Assembly (NCBI GenBank): GCA_021817145.1
Contig: JAKAVV010000001.1
Span: forward strand, 152,360-216,359
DNA length: 64,000 nucleotides
Direction: 5' to 3'
Source of the DNA: a bacterium
Lineage (GTDB): Bacteria > Vulcanimicrobiota > JABDET01
Below the pieces are notes generated by a model. The model worked only from the letters and a program-made list of their open reading frames with translations, did no database searches and was not told where the DNA came from. The stretch's first letter is position 1, and each line of letters begins with the position of its first letter. A program made the position numbers and the translations under genes. This document shows positions 38,784 through 47,177 of this stretch, piece after piece.

Positions 38784-38808
38784 TTCAGAAATCTGTCTCG
38801 ATTGATAA

Positions 38809-38846
38809 AAGAGGCTGAAAGGGGAACAAACTCCTTTCAGCCTCTT
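38809..38846. terminator. Bidirectional intrinsic terminator between convergent genes
   Basis: Perfect 14-bp stem AAGAGGCTGAAAGG…CCTTTCAGCCTCTT with 10-nt loop; T-rich flank on the minus side. Confidence 0.75.
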
Positions 38847-38890
38847 CCTTTGATACCTCTGAAAAATCATTTTAAAAGGATAGAGATCTT

Positions 38891-40078
38891 TTAAGTTGTT
38901 TCAGTTAAATGAATTCCTCTTTTAGAAAGTTCTTTTACAAACAAACCCCCAGGGACCCCTTTTTCTAGCGAAATGACCCCTTTTTCGATTCCCCCTTTTG
39001 CCAGCATAATTGCCACAATAGAAGCGGGAAATCCTGTGGTTCTTTCCATTGCCGAAAAACCTGTTTTTGGATCCTGAAAATCGAGGATGTCAAGTTGAAT
39101 TTCAGCGGGTCTTCGGTTTTTTTCCCCTTTTGCAGTGACTCTGAGAACAACCAGATCCGGATCTTCAGGAAAGCTCATGGCAGGGGCTGCCATACGGCAG
39201 AAAAAATCTCTCGGAGATACCTTTACGGTTTCTATTTTTCTTTCGTGAAGAGCGGCTTTTATTTCGATCGGTTCTGGATCAAAGAACCCGAGGTCAAAAA
39301 AGAGTTTCATTTTTTCATAATGTCCTGGATATCGAACTGTTTTATAATCATAAGACTGGAGTTTCCCTTCGAAACTCCAGGGGCAGGTAGAGGTTCCTCC
39401 TGTTGTGACAAAAGCTTCGCAGTTTCCAACTGGAGTAGGGAATTCAAGAGTTTCTACTTCTGAGAAAGCGGGGATTTCCATGATTTTTTCATTTCTTAGA
39501 ATAGTGGCTTTCCCAGAATACTCATTGATCAGCCCTTCCATACTGAAAACGAGTTTATAGTAAAAAGGAGGTTTTGGATTTTGGGGAAGCCCGCCGCAGC
39601 GGATCTTGATTTCGCTGCAGAGGTCCAGTTTTTCCATGGCATAAACTGCCAGGGTATTCCCCATTCCAGGGGCTAATCCGCAGTCAGGAACAATGCTGAC
39701 TCCTGCTTTTTGAGCTTGATCATGAAGTTCATGCTGCTTAAACACAATCTGAGTATTTCCCCCTAGATCACAGAGATTGGCTTTTACCTGGATCGCGGCT
39801 TTTGTAACCGTGGGATTAAAATAGTATGGGACTGCGCTTAAAACCGCATCACAGCCTGATAATGCACGAGTCAGCTCTTCGAAGCTAGTGACATCTACCT
39901 GCAGCGGATGAACTAAATCTTTTCCTGTCAGATGATTGACTTTTTGCGCGGATTTTTCAGCTTGAGACAAATTGATGTCTAAAAGCAGTATTTGTGAGGC
40001 TTCTCCAAATAAAGCCATATCGTACGCAGCAGCTGTTCCCTGCTGCCCCGCTCCTAAAATTGCGTAGTTGTACTTCAT
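38891..40078 (-). CDS. Saccharopine dehydrogenase-like (Lys9-type) oxidoreductase
   Basis: YAILGAGQQGTAAAYDMA Rossmann fold, CDAVLSAVPYYFN, VPDCGLAPGMGN. Confidence 0.87.
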   Translation of the reverse strand: MKYNYAILGAGQQGTAAAYDMALFGEASQILLLDINLSQAEKSAQKVNHLTGKDLVHPLQVDVTSFEELTRALSGCDAVLSAVPYYFNPTVTKAAIQVKANLCDLGGNTQIVFKQHELHDQAQKAGVSIVPDCGLAPGMGNTLAVYAMEKLDLCSEIKIRCGGLPQNPKPPFYYKLVFSMEGLINEYSGKATILRNEKIMEIPAFSEVETLEFPTPVGNCEAFVTTGGTSTCPWSFEGKLQSYDYKTVRYPGHYEKMKLFFDLGFFDPEPIEIKAALHERKIETVKVSPRDFFCRMAAPAMSFPEDPDLVVLRVTAKGEKNRRPAEIQLDILDFQDPKTGFSAMERTTGFPASIVAIMLAKGGIEKGVISLEKGVPGGLFVKELSKRGIHLTETT

Positions 40079-40130
40079 TTTTTCCTCCTTGTACAGGGGA
40101 TTGGATTAGTAAATTAAGACCCTGCTGTTT

Positions 40131-41060
40131 TCATGGTATTCTCCTGAACACTGTAAAATCCAATAAAAATTTTATCCCTAGAATCAGCAGGCCAATTGCT
40201 GCAAAGTACCAGGTTATATCTTGATATTTTTTTATGATCTTTATTTTTCTGCTCAATTCTGAAAGAGCTTTTTTAAGGGAGACAACACTGCTGACTTTAT
40301 AATATTTTCCACCTGAGAGTTCAGCAATGGCTTTCAGTGTTTTTTGTTCAAGATAAACTTTGATCGGAAATCCGGGCAGATAAGCTCCGCTTTTTGTTCC
40401 AACTCCAATCGTATAAATTCTGATCCCTTGGGCTTTTGCCGCTTTTGCCGCAAGAATTGGACTGCTTCCCGAATTGTTCCCTCCATCGCTGAAAAGAAGG
40501 ATCACTTTATGGGCGCTCGGATATCCATCCAAAAGGCTCATGGCTCCGAAAATAGCGTCTCCGATCGCTGTTCCCCCTAAATGAGCATGGACATGTGAAA
40601 TAGCTGAAAAAATCTTTTTCTTGTTGGTGGTTGGATTCAGCCGAACCAGCGGGAAAGTAGAGAAAGTGATAATTCCAATAGGATAGGATCCTTTTTCATG
40701 TTTAACAAACTCTTTTGCCGCTTGTTTTGCTGCTCCAATTCGGGAAGGAAAAAGATCCGCTGCCATCATGGAACCAGAAGTGTCAAAAAGAATGGCAATC
40801 GCGATTTGATTCGTAGGGAGAGGAAGAACAGCTTCTGGTCGGGCAAGAGCTAAAATGAGAATAAAAAGCAGGAGAAGTTCCAGAATAAAAGATCCATGTC
40901 TTCTCCAGGACTTTACCTCTGCTCCAATCTGTTTTAACGTTTCAATACTGGAAAAGTTTAATGTTTCCTGATTCTGTTTTTTTCTGTAATACCAATATAA
41001 AAGAAGCGCAGAAGGAAGAAGGAGGAGCAGAAAAAGAAATCCAGGGGCTTTGAAGTTCAT
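40131..41060 (-). CDS. VWA-domain membrane protein (BatA-like)
   Basis: Terminal TM segments; FDTSGSMMAADLFPSRI MIDAS; LLFSDGGNNSG. Confidence 0.9.
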   Translation of the reverse strand: MNFKAPGFLFLLLLLPSALLLYWYYRKKQNQETLNFSSIETLKQIGAEVKSWRRHGSFILELLLLFILILALARPEAVLPLPTNQIAIAILFDTSGSMMAADLFPSRIGAAKQAAKEFVKHEKGSYPIGIITFSTFPLVRLNPTTNKKKIFSAISHVHAHLGGTAIGDAIFGAMSLLDGYPSAHKVILLFSDGGNNSGSSPILAAKAAKAQGIRIYTIGVGTKSGAYLPGFPIKVYLEQKTLKAIAELSGGKYYKVSSVVSLKKALSELSRKIKIIKKYQDITWYFAAIGLLILGIKFLLDFTVFRRIP

Positions 41061-41926
41061 CTGGTTTTAGAAAGTTGGTTGAGAAAATGAAGGAAGGAGT
41101 CTAGAGGAGGGATATTCGTTGAGAAAAAAGCCGGATGGATCCCTAGACGCAGAAAGTTCAATTCTAAATTTTGATAGAAACTGACTCTTTTTTTTTGGTA
41201 CTCTTCTCTAATTTTCTGCGAGCTGGTCTCTAAAAAAAAGGGCTCGCCTGTTTCCAAATCTCGTATCAGAACTCTTCCTGAATGAGGAAGTTCCCATTCC
41301 ACTGGGTCTGTGAGAATGAGCGGGAAAATTTCATGTTTTTTTGATAAAATCTTTAACTGCCCTTGTGGAAGAGGATCCTGGAAATCAGAAAGAAGAAAAA
41401 GGTACCCTTTTCTTTTTAGAAGATGCTGAAGAAAAGTAAGAGCTTGTTCCAAACTGCTTAAACCGGGTTTTGGGCGCTCTAGAATCTTTAAATTTCTTTG
41501 AATGTGATCTCCTCCTTTTGCTGGCGGGGAAAAAAGCAGCCCTGTTTTTCCATAAGCCATTACACCAAATTGATCCTGATGACTGGAAGCTAAAAGGGCT
41601 AAAAGAGAAGCGGTTTCAAGCCCTAAAACCTCTTTTGTTTTTCCTTTTGTTCCAAAATTCATGGAAGGGGATTTGTCCAGGACAGCCATATAAGTCAGTT
41701 CCCGTTCTTCTATTAGTTCTTTTACATAAGCGGTTCCCATTCGGGCTGTTACGTTCCAATCAATCTGGCGGATATCATCCCCCCATTGATAGGGGCGAAC
41801 CTCTTTTAATTCCACCCCCTGCCCTTGAAAAAGGCTTTTGTACTCCCCTGTCAAGAGTCCTTCTGTCAGTTTCGAGCTTTTTATTTTTAATCGTTTGAGA
41901 AGAGGTAAAGAGGAAGAAGGGTTCAT
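41057..41926 (-). CDS. DUF58 domain protein
   Basis: GEYKSLFQGQGVELKEVRPYQWGDDIRQIDWNVTARMG signature. Confidence 0.93.
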   Translation of the reverse strand: MNPSSSLPLLKRLKIKSSKLTEGLLTGEYKSLFQGQGVELKEVRPYQWGDDIRQIDWNVTARMGTAYVKELIEERELTYMAVLDKSPSMNFGTKGKTKEVLGLETASLLALLASSHQDQFGVMAYGKTGLLFSPPAKGGDHIQRNLKILERPKPGLSSLEQALTFLQHLLKRKGYLFLLSDFQDPLPQGQLKILSKKHEIFPLILTDPVEWELPHSGRVLIRDLETGEPFFLETSSQKIREEYQKKRVSFYQNLELNFLRLGIHPAFFSTNIPPLDSFLHFLNQLSKTR

Positions 41927-42891
41927 GGGACAGGGACGCTCTGCAGAATACTGGAAATTAAAGTGTCTGTTCTGACCTCTTCTGCAAGGGCTTCGTACGA
42001 TAAAAGGATCCGATGGCGAAGCACATCAGGAGCAATCTCTTTAATATCTTCAGGGAGAACGTAATCTCTTTTTTTTAAGTAGGCTTCTGCTTTTGAGGCA
42101 AGTGCTAAATACAAGGTTCCTCTTGGACTGGCTCCATAGTGGATCCAGTTCTTAAAATTTAAACCGAATAAAGAGGGGTTTCTTGTGGCTTGAACCAGAT
42201 CCGCAATATACCCTTTTAATTTGGGTTCAAGGTGAATGTTTCTGACTTTTTTCTGGGCTTCCAAGATCAGCTCAGAATTAGATACTGCTGAAACAGAAGG
42301 GGTTTCTAAAGATGCCATTCGATCCAGAATGATCATCTCTTCTTCTTTAGAAGGATAAGTGATCACAAGTTTCAGCATGAATCGGTCCACTTGAGCTTCT
42401 GGAAGTGGATAAGTTCCTTCTGTTTCAATGGGGTTCTGGGTTGCCATCACAAAAAAAGGGGAGGGGAGAGGATGAGTTTCTCCTCCAATGGTTACCTGTT
42501 TTTCCTGCATTGCTTCTAAAAGAGCGCTTTGGACTTTTGCAGGGGCTCTATTGATTTCATCAGCTAGGACTAGATTGGCGAAAACAGGTCCTTGAACAGT
42601 TTCGAATGTTCCATTTCGATTATTGTAAATTTTTGTTCCAATTAAATCCGCGGGAAGGAGGTCAGGGGTAAATTGAATTCTTTTAAAGGAGGTTCCTAAG
42701 ACTTCTGTTAAAGTGCGGAGAGTTAACGTTTTAGCAAGACCTGGGACCCCTTCTAATAAAACATGTCCATCAGCCAAGAGAGCAGTCAAGAGCCTTTTCA
42801 ACAAGAGTTCCTGCCCAACAATGACTTTTCGCAGTTGAACTAAGATTTCATCAAGGAAAGCAGAGCTTTTTTCTAATTGTTCATTTGGCAT
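41923..42891 (-). CDS. MoxR-family AAA+ ATPase
   Basis: LLEGVPGLAKTLTLRTL, LADEINRAPAKVQSALLEAMQE, FVMATQNPIETEGTYPLPEAQVDRF. Confidence 0.96.
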   Translation of the reverse strand: MPNEQLEKSSAFLDEILVQLRKVIVGQELLLKRLLTALLADGHVLLEGVPGLAKTLTLRTLTEVLGTSFKRIQFTPDLLPADLIGTKIYNNRNGTFETVQGPVFANLVLADEINRAPAKVQSALLEAMQEKQVTIGGETHPLPSPFFVMATQNPIETEGTYPLPEAQVDRFMLKLVITYPSKEEEMIILDRMASLETPSVSAVSNSELILEAQKKVRNIHLEPKLKGYIADLVQATRNPSLFGLNFKNWIHYGASPRGTLYLALASKAEAYLKKRDYVLPEDIKEIAPDVLRHRILLSYEALAEEVRTDTLISSILQSVPVP

Positions 42892-43366
42892 TGGTTTTCC
42901 TTACTGCTTCAACAGGGTTTTCTAAAATCTTTTGGAAAGTCGCAAAAAGGAGCTGCCATGCTTCTTCCGCTTTTTCTTGTTTAGCGAATTTAACCTGATC
43001 CGCTTCCTGCAGCAGGAGAGCGATCTCCTGGATCTCTTCTTGTGAAGCAGCGAGGTTTAATTTTTGAAGTGTTTCTGTTGTTGTTAGAAAAGAAGCTTCT
43101 AAATGGTATCGTTTTTGGACATAACTATCCACCAAATTCGAGAAGCGAGCCATGGCTTCTTTCGGCTGTTCAATATGAAAAGGACCTTCTAAAAAACTCA
43201 GCTCTTTCAAGACCTCTTCTTTCCAGGGAAGAGAAGGCTGGGATAGGACAGAGTTAATCACCCGGTTTTCCTTTTTTGCGCTGCTCCAAAAAAGAACCGC
43301 ATAGACGAGTGTTGTTAAAGTGATGCAAAACCATAATACCTCCTCTGCTGGATAAAAGTTTACCAT
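42881..43366 (-). CDS. Hypothetical membrane protein in MoxR operon (DUF4381-like position)
   Basis: N-terminal TM; start-stop overlap with moxR gene. Confidence 0.55.
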   Translation of the reverse strand: MVNFYPAEEVLWFCITLTTLVYAVLFWSSAKKENRVINSVLSQPSLPWKEEVLKELSFLEGPFHIEQPKEAMARFSNLVDSYVQKRYHLEASFLTTTETLQKLNLAASQEEIQEIALLLQEADQVKFAKQEKAEEAWQLLFATFQKILENPVEAVRKTNAK

Positions 43367-43439
43367 TTTATCTCAAGATACACAGATATCCCTTCTCATT
43401 GGAAGCCAACAATATAAGGATTGACATGGAAGCCAGTCC

Positions 43440-44855
43440 TTATTTGGTGTGTGTATAGAAAACCACAAATCGATCAAATCCCTGATGATCCACAAGAAGA
43501 AGGGTTGGACCAGAGTGAGTTTTCAAGAGGCGTTTAAATTCTTCAACCGATTTAATGGGGATTCGATCTACTTGTTGAATAATATCCCCTGGAGTAATCC
43601 CTGCTTGCAGAGCTAAAGAATTTGGATCCACTGCGACAACAAGCAGCCCTGAGCTGACCTGAAGGTTATCTTCCTGTTTTACAATAGGAGTAATGGTTTT
43701 CAAATGCATCCCCCAAAAAGAAGGAGTTTTAGTGGTTGAGGCAAGTACTTTTCCAGTAGGTCTTGCTCCAACAATCACAGGCAGATACAAGCTCTGTTTC
43801 CCTCGTAAAACTTCAACCATAACTTTTGTTCCTGCTGGAGTATCCAGAGTTAAATCCAGAAGGGACTGTGGGGATGAAACTTTGTGCCCATTAAATTTTA
43901 CAATTACATCCCCTTGTTTGATCCCTGCTTTTGCTGCAGGTCCATTAGGGGAAACCTGGGCAACAAGAACCCCTTTTTTAATCCCGAAATATTTTGCAAG
44001 AGAAGAGGTTAATGGTTCCATATAAATTCCTAAGAAGCCATGTTCAACTTTCCCTTTTGTGATTAATTGATACAATTCATTTTTTGCGATATTGATTGGG
44101 ATGGCAAATCCGATTCCAACATCCCCTCCTGATGGGGTGGCAATTGCTGTATTCATCCCTATAATTTGTCCATTTATATTAACAAGGGCTCCTCCTGAAT
44201 TTCCTGGATTAATCGGAGCATCGGTTTGAATTAAATCATGATAAATGGCTTCCCCCTGTCCTTGAACAGAAATATTTCGATTGAGAGCTGAGATGACGCC
44301 AACTGTTACAGTGGAGTGAAATCCATAAGGATTTCCAATAGCAATTGCCCACTGTCCAACCTGGATATGATCTGAATTTCCTAATCTCCCTGATGGAAGA
44401 GGGTGATGGGGATTGATTTTGAGAATGGCTAAATCAGAGATGGGATCAACCCCTACCAGTTTTGCGTTTTTATAGGTTTTTCCACTGCTTAAGATAACCG
44501 AAATTTTGCTGGCATTCCGAATAACATGATCATTGGTTAAAATATACCCATCGCTTTTGATGATCATCCCGGAGCCAAGGCTGGTAAAATGTTCTCTGTA
44601 TTGAGGGGTAAAGAATTGTTTAAAGAACTGCTGGAAAGGGGTCCCCTGGAACTGGTTTTGAAAAGGGGATGCCGCTGTATTGACTGTTCCCTGGGCGCTG
44701 ATGTTGACTACAAGTGGGGTTACTTTTTTTACAACGTTTACAAATCCATCCTGGAATCGTTCCAGAAGAGATGCGCTGGATGGGCTTGTTCTAAAAGCCG
44801 CAAATAAAAGAGTCAGAACAACAATGATATAAATAAATCGCTCATAACGAGCCAT
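43440..44855 (-). CDS. Do/DegP-like periplasmic serine protease with two PDZ domains
   Basis: TNDHVI, DLAILKI, TDAPINPGNSGGALVN; PDZ GVLVAQVSPNGPAAKAGIKQGDVI and GLLVVAVDPNSLALQAGITPGDII. Confidence 0.95.
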   Translation of the reverse strand: MARYERFIYIIVVLTLLFAAFRTSPSSASLLERFQDGFVNVVKKVTPLVVNISAQGTVNTAASPFQNQFQGTPFQQFFKQFFTPQYREHFTSLGSGMIIKSDGYILTNDHVIRNASKISVILSSGKTYKNAKLVGVDPISDLAILKINPHHPLPSGRLGNSDHIQVGQWAIAIGNPYGFHSTVTVGVISALNRNISVQGQGEAIYHDLIQTDAPINPGNSGGALVNINGQIIGMNTAIATPSGGDVGIGFAIPINIAKNELYQLITKGKVEHGFLGIYMEPLTSSLAKYFGIKKGVLVAQVSPNGPAAKAGIKQGDVIVKFNGHKVSSPQSLLDLTLDTPAGTKVMVEVLRGKQSLYLPVIVGARPTGKVLASTTKTPSFWGMHLKTITPIVKQEDNLQVSSGLLVVAVDPNSLALQAGITPGDIIQQVDRIPIKSVEEFKRLLKTHSGPTLLLVDHQGFDRFVVFYTHTK

Positions 44856-44903
44856 TTTAATTCACCTCCATCATTTGTGATAAATCATCATTTCCATTTT
44901 ATT

Positions 44904-45416
44904 TCAACTATGAACTTGAATTTCATTAACCACCTTTTTAACTCCTGCCACTTCTCTTGCCAGATGAGTGGCAAGAAGAGATTGTTCTTTATGAGATACC
45001 TTCCCTTTTAAAAGGACAGTTCCATTGTAGGTTTGAACATGCAGTTTCAATCCCGCAATTCCTTCTTCAGTCACAAGCCTTTCAAAAACAAGGGTTGTTA
45101 TTTTTAGATCGCGAAACAACTGAGTCGGGGTTCTGATGGTATGGGCTAAATGAATTTCATTTTTTACACTTTTCACTCCTCTCGCGCTTTTTGCGATTGA
45201 AACGATCCTTTTTTCTTCCTGATGATTAGCGCTGCCTGTCAGCCATACGATTCCATGTCTTGCTTTTACTTTTACGCTGAACAAAGCCAAAGGGTATGTT
45301 TTAGCCGTTCTACCCAGGATTTCCGCTGTCACAGCAGCGTTTTTTACCCCTTTCCAATGGCTCCAAACCCAGTATCCAGCAGCAGCTAAAATTAAAAGTA
45401 AAATAATCTTTTTCAT
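44904..45416 (-). CDS. BON-domain lipid-binding/periplasmic protein
   Basis: Two BON-like repeats (VKARHGIVWLTGSANHQEEKRIVSIAKSARGVKSVKNEI; VQTYNGTVLLKGKVSHKEQSLLATHLAREVAGVKKVVNEI). Confidence 0.88.
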   Translation of the reverse strand: MKKIILLLILAAAGYWVWSHWKGVKNAAVTAEILGRTAKTYPLALFSVKVKARHGIVWLTGSANHQEEKRIVSIAKSARGVKSVKNEIHLAHTIRTPTQLFRDLKITTLVFERLVTEEGIAGLKLHVQTYNGTVLLKGKVSHKEQSLLATHLAREVAGVKKVVNEIQVHS

Positions 45417-45640
45417 CGTATAGAAAGAAAAGCGCTTTGAATAAAGAGATTCTCCACAATCGAGTTGTTTCCATTTTTTTAAGGATTCTTTTTAAGGATT
45501 TCGAATTGTCGAATTCGAATTGTCGAAGAGGAAACAATTTGTTCATGATTTTCCCCTTGTTCCTTCCTTTTTTTAGAGGTATATTAAAGTTAAGATCCCA
45601 TAAACAAAAATGTGGGGAAAAAGATTAAGGAGGAACGGTT

Positions 45641-47077
45641 ATGGAAATTCGAGTAAGTTCAGGTTCAGGATTAAAAGGGACAGCAGCGGCCCAAACTTCA
45701 ACCATTGATCCAACTCAAATTCAAGGTTCATCAGGAATTCCGCCAGCAGGGGCTGTTTATGTCGGACTTTCTCCCCAGGATCAAGTTTCAATTTATCATG
45801 GAACAGTTGCTGGAGATACAGATGCAGCCCCTTCAGCTCAAGAGCTTTTGAAAGCTGCTCCTGACACAGGAGGGTTATCCAATGCTGACTATATTTATAA
45901 TCAGATTTCAAAATTAAATGGAGGAGCCCAGCTCCCTGTTTTTACGGATCCGAATGGAAATCAGGTTAAATCTTTAATTTATGTTTCAGGCAGCAGTCAG
46001 GGACCTTATGGAGCTTTTCATATTGATGATGCTGGGCAGGTTGGTTTTGATAAAATCGTGGTGGACAGTTTAGATGCAGCAGGAAATTATTCTACGGGAT
46101 CAGGGCTTTCCAGCGCAATTAAACCGATCTCAAACAATTCTGGAATGGTGTATGATGGACCAAATGGGCTATTTAAAGCAACCATGGCAAAAGATCCCAG
46201 TATTCAATCTGCCACAACAGCCCAACTGCTTCAAGCGATTGCTTCCCAGGAACAGTCAGGGAGAGCTTTAATGAGTTATTTGACAACAGGAAATCCTTCT
46301 GCTCCTCCGACCAGGTTGACAGGTGTTGTGAATGATTCTGCTTTGACAAAAACCCAGCTTGCTCAAAAATTAACTGGACTGAATAAAAGCGTTCAAGCTC
46401 TGATGCAAACAGTTGCAGCATCAACTCCTGGAAGACAGTACCTTTCAACTGCTCTGTTTGCCGCTGAACTAACAGAAAGTTTCGAACAGCTTGGCAGCTA
46501 TGCCAATGCTGGTCAAACCGATGGTGAAGCATTAAGCCGCTGGACTGCTTTCAGCCTTGCTCCTGAAATTGCTCTTGTCCCTGGATTTAACAGCGCTGTA
46601 ACTCAGCAGTGGTGGCAGGATGGGCATCCAGATTGGGTGAATAACAATTCTCAGAGCGATCAATCAACAGATGGAAATGCCGCAGGAGTAATGTTCCTCG
46701 GGTTTTTAAATCATTATCTTGGAATTCCTCTGGATCAGATCATTAAAAATATGCCGGTAACCCAGGGGGATAATGGGTCTCCTCTTGGACAAACCTACGT
46801 GAATTTGACGAAGCAGTATCCTAAATTGGCTCAAGAAGTGGCTCAACTAGCAGGGAATAAAGCTGCTGGAACAACTGGTCAGGATGCTTTTAATGCCATG
46901 ATCAATCTTTTAACGAAAAATGCGCAGAACTCAAATGGGACTTTGAATCTTCCTGCTGATGGGGATCCCTATTTAAGCATGGCGGGAGCAGTGAATGGAG
47001 GGCTTTATGCAAGCGGTTCTAGTTCAGCCGGGGCGGGAGGCGCCTCTGCGAAAAGCCTAGTTTCTGTCATGGCATAA
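45641..47077 (+). CDS. Hypothetical protein, Ser/Gly/Gln-rich, no recognised domain
   Basis: Intact 478-aa ORF with AGGAGG RBS and a downstream terminator. Confidence 0.7.
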   Translation: MEIRVSSGSGLKGTAAAQTSTIDPTQIQGSSGIPPAGAVYVGLSPQDQVSIYHGTVAGDTDAAPSAQELLKAAPDTGGLSNADYIYNQISKLNGGAQLPVFTDPNGNQVKSLIYVSGSSQGPYGAFHIDDAGQVGFDKIVVDSLDAAGNYSTGSGLSSAIKPISNNSGMVYDGPNGLFKATMAKDPSIQSATTAQLLQAIASQEQSGRALMSYLTTGNPSAPPTRLTGVVNDSALTKTQLAQKLTGLNKSVQALMQTVAASTPGRQYLSTALFAAELTESFEQLGSYANAGQTDGEALSRWTAFSLAPEIALVPGFNSAVTQQWWQDGHPDWVNNNSQSDQSTDGNAAGVMFLGFLNHYLGIPLDQIIKNMPVTQGDNGSPLGQTYVNLTKQYPKLAQEVAQLAGNKAAGTTGQDAFNAMINLLTKNAQNSNGTLNLPADGDPYLSMAGAVNGGLYASGSSSAGAGGASAKSLVSVMA

Positions 47078-47097
47078 CTTTAAGTAAAATACGAGTT

Positions 47098-47146
47098 AGG
47101 TGCTCTAGCGAGTGTGTAAAAGCTTGCTAGAGCGCCTGAGGTTTTT
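47098..47146 (+). terminator. Rho-independent terminator
   Basis: AGGTGCTCTAGCGAG…CTTGCTAGAGCGCCT near-perfect stem followed by GAGGTTTTTT. Confidence 0.8.
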
Positions 47147-47177
47147 TCATTTTTTTTCATCTTTTTTACTGGAATGG

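Noticed and set aside
44868-44892. TTTGTGATAAATCATCATTT upstream of the Do-like protease as a third CRP/FNR site
   Set aside because: Half-sites are separated by the wrong spacing and the palindrome is imperfect.
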